Source: Nissolia schottii
Lineage: Eukaryota; Streptophyta; Magnoliopsida; Fabales; Fabaceae
Direction: 5' to 3'
NCBI GenBank assembly: GCA_003254905.1
Contig: QANU01062782.1
Span: 277,462-341,461 of the forward strand
Length of the DNA stretch: 64,000 nucleotides
Of this stretch, positions 12,701-26,600 are shown one piece after another. Numbering within the stretch: the stretch's first letter is position 1; every line of letters begins with the position of its first letter. The position numbers were made by a program, and so were the translations under genes. The notes beneath the pieces are model-generated. The model searched no databases. It was not told where the DNA came from and saw only the letters and a list, made by a program, of their open reading frames with translations.

Positions 12701-12932
12701 TCTGCCGGTGTGTCATCACTGGTCAAGCTGCACTATGGATACTAGCGATTTGGTCCTTCTATGCAAGCTTCCTTTCTTCACGGACATCACGAAGCACCTC
12801 TAGAAGGTTCACGAAGCACCAACAATCATTTCTATATAACAACTTAACATAATTTAACGCATACATAAACGAAATAAACAACTATCTAAACTTCCAATTA
12901 AGGTGTAAGGGTGAATATAGTGGTATACAGAC
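9745..12932. other. Intergenic stretch, no supported gene
   Basis: The sequence is mostly AT-rich. A more GC-balanced island at about 10460-10860 has open frames on both strands (plus strand 10602-10856, 84 codons) without any family I recognise. 10860-11400 is T-rich and intron-like, which hints at a decayed gene. A 20-bp direct repeat AATTAGTAGGTAAATGTTAC lies at 12109-12128 and 12169-12188. No RNA gene is seen. Confidence 0.45.
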
Positions 12933-13082
12933 CTGCTCATCTTGCAAGACCATCTCAATGCTATAATTTTCTCGTTTGTTAATTTTGTCAGGCACCTCCC
13001 AGAGCTTGACGATATAAACCCAAAAACTCCAACTGAACTTGGAGGCGTCCACCTCTAGAAAAGAGTCCACTTGTTCTGCCAT
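12933..13082 (-). pseudogene. Orphan first exon, RPA70/DUF223 OB-fold-like
   Basis: Fifty codons run from ATG (13082) to a good donor, CAG|GTCTG at 12933. The protein reads WVYIVKLWEV and then YSIEMVLQDEQ. This matches the plant RPA1-like/DUF223 pattern (a basic or aromatic strand, then a VxRLW-like core, then EMVLxDE), in which such an exon starts an OB fold. In these families a second exon beginning with a G-x-x-I-H-type strand should follow, but I could not find it downstream on the minus strand. It is either a truncated copy, perhaps brought by a Helitron, or a gene whose later exons I missed. The function is inferred only from this motif. Confidence 0.35.
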
Positions 13083-14300
13083 TCTCGGCTATTGAATCCG
13101 TGTGACGGTTTGTACATCTGTGGAGTTACGAAAGTGGCAACGAAAAATGAGAGGAGTTGCAGTTGAATTGTTGAAGATGAAACACAGAAGAATAGTAGTA
13201 AGTGATAATGGATTGGGTTAAAGAAAAAAAAAGGGTGGTTGAGTAATAATTTATTGAAGACTTCTTCTCTACAAACCATTCAATGTATAGCGTATAAGGA
13301 AAGAAAGGGAAATTGAATTCTATGTGAACATTCAGAGATTTTATCAATAAAAGTGCAGTAAAGTGGTTGGCATGAAGTGACAATACAAAGCTTTCTAGCA
13401 GACATCATGTTTAAATTGTTTAATGTCATTTTGCTTTTTGTAAAAAAAAAAAAAAAAAAAACCTTCTACTGGCACACATTTGGGCAGGAAAAAATTGACT
13501 AAGAATGCAACACGTGTCCGAAATAGTAGTGAGAATTCCCAGCTTTAATATATTAATTATAGATTATAGAAGATGACGAAATAAAAGGTTAATTTTATTT
13601 ATTTCAAATTTGATAACTTAGGTCATAGGCCACGCATTTTTCATTTTTAAAACTAATTGTATGCATCGATTTTTTTAACGCTAAAATTGATTTATAAATT
13701 AATTATTGCATTTAAAATACATTAACAGAAGAATCACTTCAATTTGATGTTATTATTTAATCACCTTTAATTATATAAATCAATTATAGGTTTAAAGTGC
13801 AATTTGTCACGCCTATAATAATCTTTTAATAAAGATAAAATATCAAGGTGGTAGGTGTAGTATTACATAATACTTCGTGGTGGGTTAAATATAACTTGAC
13901 AAATTATGACATTTATACATAATCTACCCAAAGTAATTCTGCGCTGCGAAATCAACCATATAGAGAACCGGTTGACAGAAGATTCTATCAAGAGATAGAC
14001 TTATTAATGAATCGACTAATCTCCAATTGTTAACAAAATAAGGTATAACTGACTCCACATATAAGTTGACTTATCTTCTCGAAAATCGCCAACAGAAAAT
14101 GTCACTTAAATTTGGTGCAACCGAACTATTCAATGGTAAATAATTTGCCAAGCCTTGCCTGTACAACCTCTTAACGGTTTAAACTCATTTTTCTGGAGAG
14201 AAGCATAAATTATGTATTTCCAGAATATATGTACATCCTCGATCTTATTAAGAGAAGAAGACTAAAAAACTATAAAAGGCTGTTTGGCCATAGAGATTAC
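13083..14300. other. Intergenic stretch between the orphan exon and the UPL 3' end
   Basis: It holds a poly-A run at about 13441-13460 and AT-rich DNA with no reading frame that I can assign. The part above about 14300 is probably UPL 3' UTR. Confidence 0.45.
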
Positions 14301-14654
14301 ATATAAATTAAGATTTGGGTTGACTACAAAAGATTGATACAGCAGCATCCAATGACAAAATGCAAGCTCCCAAAACTAACCATCTACTGAGGGAGCATCA
14401 AAATAAATTTAATCCCAGCATCAGAATGCCTCATTTTGATGCTATCCATGGAGCCTTTCCTCACAAAAACAATAACTGCATAGGCGAGTCATCCATCATC
14501 TGAAAGACAAGGGTACAGTAAGTGATTCTATAGTCAAAAGAAATTAAAGTAATAATAATTATATGAAAAAAGGAGACAATGTCTGACCTCCACATGACAG
14601 GTTGAAGATATGATGACAGAAGTGCTGCGCCAAAGTATCACAGAAAAGCACAAG

Positions 14655-17600
14655 TCAACCAAAACCAAAGCCTTCACTAGCCTCATGGATGGCAAGTAGC
14701 AAACGCTCTTGAAGCTGTTGCTTGGAGGTATACTCAGGAAGGTCTAGTTGATTGAAGCTGTAAAGTAATTGAAAGAGAGAAGGAATTAGGATGGCAATAA
14801 TTCAATGTGCACACATTGTGTGATTTATAGTAACCATATGGATATATGATAAGACGGTATTGCATAACATACCAAGTGTGAGCAGATGGCAGTCGATCAG
14901 GAGCTCCATATGCCTTGTGAATCTGAAACTTCTGAGGACCAGAGATGCCTTGCAAGGCTTTAAAACCCTCCAAAGGAACCTGAAAAAACAGATCAGAAAG
15001 GCTATAGTTGTCACCAACTGCAATATAACTATGACAAACACCCCCCTCAAGATTACAACTAACAATGACACTAGAAATAGAAACATGTAAATACAAAAAG
15101 CTTGCAGCATGTAGATTGAAGTAAGGGATACAAGTGCATTCACAAAAAAGGATGGATGGCAGAGACCTTTTATATTGGGCGTGAGCAAGTAGTTAGAGAT
15201 TGAAAATCATGACATGACATGTAAATCTTTATGGAAAACAGTTTGATATTCACAGTAAATCACCTTTGATGTTCCAGTCACAAATTGCAGTAATCTAGCC
15301 ATGTCTTCTTTGTTGAAAGCTTTGACCACCTCCCAAAACCATTGAACAACATTTGATGCTACTGTATAGCCAGTATACTCTGTGTTGGCCTTCAAGTCGT
15401 CCACTGTCAGGAGATTAACACTACTCAGATGCTACATACGAGATTAAAGAATACTTCATAGTTTTAACTAATGATGAGGCAAACTCACAGTCAATTTCGG
15501 GAAGACCACTAATGAGAAGCTCAAGCTCTTTATCATTAAAGATGGATATAAGTTCTCTCGGTACCAATTCATTGAAACCTTCTAGAAAGGAATTGATTTG
15601 CGGACGGATGGCATTTGTCAGAATATGGTCAGCAACAAGATCTACATACTCGTGCTTTGTTTCTTCTGTAACCCTTATGTTCCTTCCTCCGGGTTTAAGC
15701 TCGTAGTCAGTGACCTAATTCACAATTTTGAGAGAAATGACCAAAGTAATTAGCAATAGGAAGAAGTTCTCATCAGAATTTATCATGAGTTAGTATATTT
15801 GAATCCAATCACAAAGTCAAATACATCCTGCAACCAGATTTTACAGAACGAATGGAATTCTGTAATCTTTATGCACAAAAATGTAACATAATAGACCAAG
15901 ATAAAATGTAACATAATAGACCAAGATAAAATGCTCATTTACCTCATTTTTCCCATAAAGTATGTGTTTTTCCTCATCAGCATCCATGCTAAATGTCAGG
16001 TCAAGAATATCACTCACGTCATTCTGTTGGATGTAAACAAGGATAAAATCAAACAATAATCAACACATGTAAAACCAAGTCTACGAACACAAATAGAAAG
16101 AATGACGAGCACGCTATGTGCACCACACTATATAATGGAGGACCAAATAGGATGATGTTATACAATTTACAAGGCTACACTTTGATGCAATGAACAAAAG
16201 ACAATAAAAACTTATCCTCCACGGACAGGCATTACTGATTACACCCTAGACAGTGCATTAATGATGCTAAGGGGAAAAAGGACAATAAAGATGTAAAGAC
16301 TGTCAAATGACACTCACCTCCAGCAACCATTTCAAATTCTTGTAGTAATCAGGATCAACTGCTTCAATATCATGGTATGTCACCTTAACACCAAGAATGT
16401 GCTTATAGAAAGATCGGGTAAAGTAAACATCCAACAGTTGCCCATCAAACAGAGCCTTCCCCACCTGCATGCAAGATCATAAACAGTCAAAAGACCACTC
16501 AACCCAAAACACCCAAAAAAAAAAGGAATCAAAAGGGGTGGGGGGATCAATCATTCTAAGAACAACCTCAAAAGAAAAAAAGTTTATAGAGCATACCACT
16601 CGGCCAACAAACTTGAAGTAAGAGAGATGTTCAGTCTGGTACACCGAGTTAGGGTTTGGTTGGAAAGTTGCATTGTTGCCAACTGTTGTAAAAAGTAAAG
16701 TACCCTTGTCGAATATGACCCTTGATAGTAGCTGATACCATTCTCTGGTGAGACCACCAGCATCAATACCCTCTTCACCTTGAAATTGAACATTTAATCT
16801 CCCCTTTATATCTTGAGTAGGGCGCATCCTTAACTGATTATAAGAGTCCTCCAAAATGTAAGCTCGCCTTACACTTATACGCAGGGGGCCAGACAAGTGT
16901 TGGTCATGTTGTTGCCTGATTCTTGAGCGGAAATAGGCTCGCTTGTTATCAAAGTCAATCAGCCTTGGCACCTTGAGCATCATGGAAAGTGATTTCTCCA
17001 ACAATCCTGGGTTTTGCCTAATGAAAGCATTTGCAAGTCGGCGATGCTTCTCAGCAAACCTTGTAAACGTAGCAGTACCGTCAAGCCTTCGCTGTGAATC
17101 CACACCGAATTTTACACTCATTGAAGATGAACAACCAGCAGACTCCTTGACTTCCCTGGCAGTAGCATTGTCATGGTCTTGCTGCATGACGGATTCGTTT
17201 GCTTGTAGTTTTTCACACAAAACAAAGAAAGCCTCAATAAAAGGCAAGAGCCTTTGTGTTCCAGGCGGAAGAGGTGGTGAAGTAGAGGATCCTTGGAGAT
17301 TATCAGTAACATTTATGTTTGACATGGTAGGACAGGAAGAGCTCTGACCAAGCTGCATCTCAGCTGCACTGATACAATTACTCAGTTCTTGCCACAATGG
17401 CTCAAGTGCAGCATTCAAATTCCAAATAGTTGCTTGATCTTCATGCCGATCTACGTCGTTTTCCACATCCATATCACCAGGACTATTTAATGAAGCGAGC
17501 GAACTAAGAGCTTGCAGCACACGTAGAATGGCAGAACCAGCCATGGAGCCAGCACTCAAGCCAAGCATATTTGTTTTTTGCAGGGTAACAAGCTCACTCA

Positions 17601-20600
17601 CAGCTGAGTCTGTCAAAGCATGAGCTGATTCTGATAGCTCTAAAGTAAAGAACTTCCGATGAGAGGGAACAATGAAGGCCAACTTCTTCAACACCTCCGC
17701 AGCAAGCATATACATTTTATCCGAAAGCCTAAAAAGTATTATCAAATTAATCACTTTTTTCAATCACAACCAAAGGAACAAAAAAATACTGAGAGAAATG
17801 TGAACTAACATGAGACACCATGAAAACAATTGAAAATAGTTCCATGTTCATGACTAGCATCCCTAAAAAAAGAAAGCAAACTAAGATAAGCTTATGAATG
17901 TACCCTTCACGTCCAAGAAGGCTGCACAAATTCCGCAAATTTGGTTGCGGCAGTTGCAAGAAGATGTTGTACATATTTACATTCTTCTTCCCATCAGAAT
18001 GACATGGGTTTATATCACCACGCTCAGCTTGTTGATTAGAGCCCGACTCCCCTAGAGGAGGATCCTTCTCGATATTATCTGACGGCTCATTCACTGACAA
18101 ATTTTGGGTGTTTGCCATTCCTTTTTCAGACTGAGATTGACTTTCTAGTTTTAATGCTGCAGTATCAACTACAACTTGAATCAGACCCATGACCTGCTCA
18201 AGATGAGCAGTGCTGCGTAAAAACAGGGGTCGGTTCAAGAGCTTCAAAAGGAGGATTAGGGGAACATCTCCCGCCTGAGTTCCAGACGGCTTTGGTGATG
18301 AGCACCCATCCATAACCTTTTCCTTCCCTTTCTCATTCATATGCACCACAGATAAACTTGAAGAATTTGGAATGATTGATTGATCAAAGTGAAACAACAT
18401 TTTTGCAACAGCAGAATGATTCGTGGCCAAGTAAGTTAAAATCTCAAGAATTCGGCGGAACACAAGGGGAGGAAGACCTGCAATGAAGACAAGATGGGAG
18501 TTGATCAGTGGACAATAAACAACAATATCAAGATAAACACATGAAGATGCAAACCTTACCATCCAATAACTGAGATCGACCATAAACTGTATTTGAGTGA
18601 CAACCATAAAGCCTCTGGGAATTTAATGTTGCTTGTCTACTTACACATCCTTCAGCTTCAAGCTTAATCATATCAAGCAAAAGATAAATAAGAGTGGCCC
18701 TTGTAACACTATGTGCACATAAGTTTAACAAGAGCCTCTGCAGAAGGCCTTTTCCAAGGGGCTGGCAGAAAGATACAAAAATAAAATTAATAAATCATTA
18801 TAAAAACAGATATGCATCTGAAACATGACAAGGAATGTCTTGTTACATCTAGCAAGATAGGCTAGTACCTAAGACAACCACCATGAAGAGAACTGAACTT
18901 ACCTGAGCCAGTCGTAGAAGCCTGATCAAAGCTTTCAATGCATTTGCATCAAGCAATGGCTCACCTTCAATCTCCTTCACCTTCAAGCTATCTGTAAGAA
19001 CAGATCTCCTGCCTACTGTAACTCCTACACCCCGATCCATCAGAGGCCGCCGGTCAAATCCCAGCCCATTTCTTCGATTGTTAAGCCTGTGACTGCTCCC
19101 AAAAAGACTGCGAGCTTGATAGTGGCTCATTGCTCGGTCCCTCAATATTTGAGCTTCAGCAAGCAATGGGGACGGCAGTGCTGACAAAACTGCTTCGGAA
19201 GAAGTCAGAAGTACCTGATATACAGCAAAGTACAAGCATTACAATAATGTCATTATATATAAATTCTTCATTCATTTGAAAACCAAAACAGTACAGATTT
19301 AAACCTCTTCACGCAAATCAGCAGGAAAAGTAGCAATTATAGATGCATTATCCATGTCAACTGGCTGTCCTTCAGCCTGCTGGGCAACCCTTTGAGCTCT
19401 TTGTTGGGCCAAAACCTCTGCTTGAATATCTGGGGGAAGAGCAGCTAAAAACTCGGGATCAATATCTTCTGCAGAAGGTGGCGCATAAGCTGGAGGTTGA
19501 ACGGATTGGGCTTGCTGGGAAGCCAGAACTTCTGCACGCAGATCTTCAGGCAGAGCCTCCAAAAAGGTAGGGTCAATCGTATTAGCACCAGAAGCTTCAT
19601 TGTTTGCACTAGTTTGGTCAGCCTGGGAAGCATTTGGGGCAGCCTCTGTGTTCTGTGTTGACAAGGGTTCATCCCCGCCATGTTCAGAAACAGTTGGTTG
19701 CTCTGATTGATTTCCTTCAGCATCAACAACACCCATATCCACGTCAATACCAGCATTAATTGACGATGCATGGCAATCACCAAAATTAGGCATCTCCAAA
19801 TCAGAACCTCCTAACTCAAGGTTAGGCTGCCCATCAGCAATTGATGATCCATTGCAACCCAAGGGCACAACAGGCGCATTGTGGATGGTATTAGGTAAGT
19901 CAGTACCCCTTTCACATTGTAGATCCGCATTAGAACTTATAGATGGGTTGACAAAAGCCTGAGTTGTAGCTACATTCTCATTGGGAGTGACATTTCCTCC
20001 ACTTTCCATGCAGTCAATACCATTTGGCATGGTGTCCAGTGAAAGTGGTTGAACTGACATAGGCTCACTTGCTTGCAAATTTTCAACAGTATCTTGAACA
20101 CCGGAGTCTGCATTTATCTCTTCCTCACAAGGAGCACTGTCAACTGCAATGTTGGTTTGCTGAACTATGGTTCCATTACCATTCTCTTGCTCCTGACCTT
20201 CAATCTGCTGACAAGTAGGGTCGGTCCCCGTGGCCAATGTTGGACCATCATGTGAATGAAGAGCATCAGATTGCTTTTCTTGTTCTCCCGAAGTCTGTAA
20301 CTGCTGTTCAACAGAACTGGTAGTTGGAGCTACACTGGACATTTGAGCCAAGAATTGTTCCTCCATTGCTTGCGCAATGACAGCTGCTTGAGCACCTCCT
20401 TGTGGCTGACCATCATCAGTCCACCTTCCATTACCTAACACACTTCTTCCAGGCAAGTGTAATGAGCCCATACCCACAGAATAATCAGTCAGAGGTGGGG
20501 GTGCTGCACCACCCAGACGGTCTCCAAAGAGATTGCTTGGCACATGATCAAATGGAAGAATAGGTGCATCAAACATGTAGAAGTGACCCACGTCAAGATT

Positions 20601-23600
20601 GGCAGATGACAAAGTTTCTGAGTCTCTGGATGCAGAATTTCCTCCCGATGACCAAATTGAGCCAAAATCCCCAGATAGTGGTGGCCTTACAAGGAGAGGA
20701 TGTTGAAAACCATTTACTTCAGAAGCAGATCTCTCCAAGGTAGACCTACCTGTCTGACGGCGACGTTCAAAACCCTGAAGACGAAAAAGGTCATCCACAT
20801 TAACCCCTTCAAAAGGTTCAGCAGACACATCTATAAGGCCACCAGTTGCTCCAGGTTGCCCAAGTATCTGCAAGTGATCCAAGCCATCAAGAGCTTCCCT
20901 CCACCTCACCTCTATCACACGATTCTCATGAAAATCATCATCATCTTCGTCAATCATCTCATCGTTGTATTCATCTCCCAAGCCAGTATCGTCATGATCA
21001 TCTACATCAGTATCAGCCAAGGACATCATGCCCCCACCATCTTCTGCAATATCCTCATCTTCATCCTCTCCCTCATCGTCATCCTCATCATCATCACCAT
21101 CATCACCCATGTCATCGTCTTCATCACCCATGTCATCATCTGCCCTATTCTCAACATGGAAAGTCATCTCAATCTGATCTGCATTGTGCAAGACACCGCC
21201 CTCACCCATCTCTTCACGCATAAAGTCCATTCCAAGCTCCATTGATGGGTTTTGAGCCACTGTCTCTCCTTCTTCTACTCTCATATCCTGTTCCACTGAC
21301 TGATTTAAATTATCAGCATGATCATCACCTCGTGAAGTTCCATGATCATTTTGTGCATCAGCCATTGTTTCTCTGAGTGCTTCTTGATTGCTCACATTCT
21401 GATCATGTGTAACTGCTTCAGGAGCAGATGGTGCTGTTATTTGATCATCAGGTCTATCACTTAAACCACCAGATCTTCTCTTTTCAATCCCATCAGATTT
21501 AAAGATCTGCTCACTAGCATTAGCTGCTCTTGTAAGACCTTCCAACCCTTTTAGTATAAGATTCACAATTTTGGGTGCCTCAGGATGATCCAAATCAACC
21601 ACTTGCAGGATACTAGTTAGGCACTGAATAATTCCACCATCTATCATGCTTTTAGCTATGTCAGGTGAATAACCAGAACCAGGTAGGCTACCAGATGATG
21701 AATTCTTGGACAAAATTGAATATACTAAGTCAACAAAAGTAAAAAGTCTTTTATCTGGCAATAAGCTGCTTCTCATTGAATTGCTCTCCCATTTTGAAGA
21801 AGACATCAACTCTCTAACAAGTTCATTGGTCACTCGCTTACGCCCTTCACCAGACCGCCCACACAAAACTACCAGGAACCATGAAGCTTTTTCAGACAGC
21901 TTACCTCTCCAATCATCAGGTCCTGCAGCCTTTTCAACAGAAGGGGGTAACAACTGGTGTAATACATGGTGGATAATACCACTATGTCCAGATGGCTGAT
22001 TAGATCCACGGAATTGACACATTTCAGAATCACGTCTGAGTATGACACCCACTGCATGTCCATACATTAGAAGAATATCACTCAATAACTTAAGGACAAA
22101 AGTCACCTTCACCAGTCCCGTTGACCTTTCAGATTCAGGCTCTAACATCCCCGTCTCTTCAACCTTTGATTTACCCTTCACCTTCATGGTAGGTTCATCT
22201 ATATCCATAAGAGTTGTGTCGCAATCAGTATTTTCCTGGCCTTTCAAGGGTGGGAACTTAAGCACAATGTCAAGAAGCTGATCAATTACTTGAGTGAGAT
22301 TAACAGGAACCTTTTTGTGGCTCTTCAAACATTTACCCAATCCATCATGTGACTTGCCTTCAGGTATCCGAACACATTCATTTGAAGATAACCCAACTTC
22401 AACACCAGATGATTTTGACTTCTCCTTTTCTTTTTCTTTAGATAGCACAACAACTGCCCTTCCTGCTGATGTCTCTAACTGACAAACTGCAGCTGCAGCT
22501 TTCATGAAAACCACAGGATCCCTAGAGATAACAGGTGCCAATGATGTCAGAAATGATCGAGGAGAAACACGCCCAGAATGCCGATTTCCGCTTAGAGTTT
22601 GACGTATCTCCAATTCCATAGCTGTTTGCAGCGTTTGAGGATCTTCAAGGAGATGACGAACTATGGCAGATACAACAGTGTCATACCCAGGGAAAAAGCA
22701 ATTCCTTGGAATACTAAAAAGTGCAGCCAGACCACCATTTTCAAGGAACTGCAAAGCTAAAGCATGTGTTTTTGTTAACCGAGCACATAACTGCAGAACA
22801 GCCTGCATGACCACAGCAGGGACATGATGTTTTATCAAATCACATGCAATATCCAGCAACTTATGGCTCTCATCCATAGATGCACAGCCAGTAGATTTCC
22901 CCAGTATATTCTCAAAAGCCATGTCAGGTTCTTTCTCATCCACATTTGAATTTTTTTCCTTCTGCACAATTGTACCAGAAGATTGCAGGGAACCATGCTC
23001 CCCAGATGAATCAGGCAGAGAACCAGTTTTGGGTCCTTCTGTATTTTCAGTTTTTGGCCTTGACTGCAGCATTTGATCCAGTATAAGCAATAAAGCACTG
23101 ATGCACTTAGGAGCCAGTATCTCTGTCCCTGCCTTGTGTCTGCCTTTGAAGTTTGTCAAGATATCTATGATGGTAGATATAATACCATTTTGAGCAGCAA
23201 TTTCCCTTGCACTTCCATCCTCAAAGAGAAGCAGTGCTATACTATGTGCTAACACACTCAATGCACAGTTATCCTTGGAGAAGTCTAATGGACAAAGCTT
23301 TAGCTGCTGCAGCAGATAAGATATTACCTTTGGACGATCTTCCCCTTTGTTCTGGTTGCAAAGTGTTGCAAGTAAATCTGTCAACTGAAATGCCACTGAA
23401 TCACTACTCTGAAACAACTTCACAGATGCAGCAAGTATATCGTCAACAGGAGGTTTCTTCATATGTCCTTCTTCAGTTAGCACGTCTATAGTCTTCTCAG
23501 CACTATCAACTTTAGCAGTTTCAGAACTACTTCCAAGGGACAGAGCAAGTGCCCGTGCAAGCTCATCATCTTCCTGAACAGGATCATCTGCATGACTAAA

Positions 23601-26600
23601 CAGCCACTCCATGGCCATTTCAACACTATTTGTTTCAACTCGTCTCAAAGCTTCCTCAGCCCTTGCCCTTGAAAAGCCCATCTCAACAATAGTGGCAATG
23701 GTTGCCTCATCAGGTGGTGGGGCCATGAAACGGTGGTTTGTGCTTCCCATAATGTTACTACGATTTCGCTTCACATCTCCAACACCAGAGTATACATGGC
23801 TAACAAGTGAAATAATAGACGCAATGAAACCAGGACTGCAATTAGAAAACATGGGATGATTCCAGACTGGTAGGATCACATCCAGAACCTGTGATTGTAG
23901 CATACGAACAAAAGCTTCTGGGTCTCTAGGAACTGGAAAGAGCCCAATTGACAGGCCAACTGCAACTGGCTGAACAAGAAGCTCTGCCTGAGATGCTGAG
24001 CTAGGGGATAAAAGTAAAGAAGAGTTTACAAAGTACTCAAGCAAACGACAGTAACTTTGTAATGTATCAAGAAGCCATGCATTATGGGAAAGTTTACTTC
24101 CTTCCCCCTTCTTTTCAATGTCAATATCTGATGACGGATAAGAGTATGGAAGTGTCCATAATAACTGACTAGTAGCTTCAAATGTTGTGAGTAGCTCTTT
24201 AAATGTTCCATGGACATAAAAATTGTTAACCATGGCAGCATAACAACTCCGGCGCCTGCTGTCAAATGTGAGTGCTGCCATATCATCCACAACCTTCCCA
24301 AGATATCTACATTTTACAGAAAGTGACATCTCAAGTCCAGCATAAGTAGAGTGCCCAGAAAAACTAAGAGCCTCAAGAAAATTTGTAGCTAGGGCAGTTC
24401 CAAGGGTCTTCGAAGCTGAGTTCAGTGACCCGGAGTCAGCTCTACGACGATTAGGTGAAGTGAATCCCTTTACAAGAGCAGTATAGAAGGAGCGCAAAGT
24501 TGAAGCCAGCTTGTTAAGATTCTCAAAAACAAGAACCTCAGGGCTTTTCTTTTTCAAATCTTGGGATAAAGGTGCCTCCAGAGCACTAGAAGATGCTTCA
24601 GAATCAAGGTTTAAAGCTTCCAAGTGACGACCAGTCCTTCCAGCTCGAATGCGAGATAACCCATGCCGACTACGGCGGTGCAAACTTTCTCCAGAACGAA
24701 CTGCAGAAAGAAACTCACGTTCTCCACTCCACAGGGAATGTGAACCATTCCTAGCAAAAACAGGGTTCGAGTATCTCACTGTCTGAATATTTCCATCATC
24801 ATCACTCTCTCTTTCAACAGCAGTAGATGGGGGTACCTGAGACATCTGAGGCTCTGGATCGGTATTCTTCTTTTCCTCTGCCTTGGAATCATTACACAAA
24901 GATATTTGCCATATTATTTCTTTGTATGTTTTACCAATGTCTTTCAATACATCAGCATCCGAAGTACTCAGCTCAGAGACCACAGTAGTCGTTCCCTTCA
25001 ACAAAAATACAGAAAGTGATAAGATACCTTCAAGGCTAGAAAGGTATTTCAACACCTTTGTCTGCTTTGCAGATTCAACTAGAGCAAGCTGAGTCCCTCC
25101 CACCAAATCTAAAAGTTCATTAGTAGATTTCAAATGTTCCCTCAAGAAGGAGCATACAGCCCGAGCAAGAGAAACATAATGTTGTGGGGAGAAGTTCTTG
25201 AAGGCAACAGATATGCTCTGCCCAACAGAAACAGAAGGAGGCATTAAAGGCAAGGTAAATAACTGGAGAACAGCTTCAATCCCCTTTTTCTCAACAAATA
25301 TTCGACATGTATCAGCATTCTGAAGAATTGTCTCAAGCAGACGAGCAACATTGTTCACACAATCTGGAAGAAATGACTCAATATTCATTATTGACGCATC
25401 AAGAGATGGCTCAATAGTCTGTCCTGTACCATCTACCTTAGCTGACTCCTTATTATCAGGCAAGGTGAAACTTTTGTCCTCACTATCCATTTCCATAGGA
25501 ACTGAGGTTGAAGTGCAAGGATCAGGACACAAGGACGAGGAATCTGCTCCAGAACCAATTTTTGAGATGGTTTCCAGAATCTCAACTAACATATCCACTC
25601 CTGGTCCACGTAATGAAGAAGCATGGCGCATTAACTCATCTAGTCCACTAGACAAAGATGCAGGTGTGTCACCTGTAAGAGCACGCAAATAGATTCTAGA
25701 AGTGAACACTTTCACAAAACACCTCAAAGAATTCTTATCTTTCACAGCCTGAAGGCCATTACTATTAAGGCATAAGGCATCCAAACACTGGGGGATGCAA
25801 GTAATAGCTTCCGCCGAATTGAGAACATCATCCACTATAGCATCCAGGAAAGCAGATGGAAGACCAGCTGCATCCAAGACAGGGTAACAGGTAGGATCCT
25901 TTTGTATTAAGTCACTCATGACTGTAGCTGCAAGCGAGAAAACTCCACCACCAAAATCCTTTGCTCTTCTGAAAATTATAGATAAGCAATGAGGCAGCAC
26001 ATTCTCTTCAGATCCATATATACGAGCAGTGTTTCCAGGGGCATAAGTTCCCAGAGATATAGCACGCAATAAGGCTTTCATCAGCAACCGTCGGTGATAT
26101 GAAATTAATGGTTCAGAATACAAGGGTTGCATGTCTTCTCGCCCAGTTGAAGAACCTCCAACCATTTGTACACTCCTTGAACTAGAATCAGAATTTCCAT
26201 CTAGCTGCTTTCCACCATTTTCTACATAGGAGACTTCAATCTTTAAGCGAGAGATGGTATCGTCTAAACCTCCTAAATCTCTAAATAATGCAGCAGCTGG
26301 ATTACTGTAATCCATAAATGCTTCTAAAATGCGCACAGCTTTTTCAACCAGATGCAAGTGCAGTGGATTTGTGTGTTTAAGGAGAGGTAGCAGAGTAGGA
26401 ATAAATCCTGCTTCACGCATGGCACAGCACCCTGACGAGGATGAAACCAGCACAGTGACGAGAGATAATAGCGCTTCTGCAAAATGAGCTGACCATTTTG
26501 GGGTATCACTAATAACAGAGTCAATGGCTTTCTGCATCAGGCTAGATAAAATGCCACGGTGCCCACCAGATGTAACTGCAGTCAATACTGAAGGTTGACG

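Noticed and set aside
20700-21245. Plus-strand open frames of 125-181 codons opposite the UPL acidic tract
   Set aside because: They are His/Ile-rich shadows of the antisense GAT/GAC repeats in UPL exon 4, with no splice or family support.
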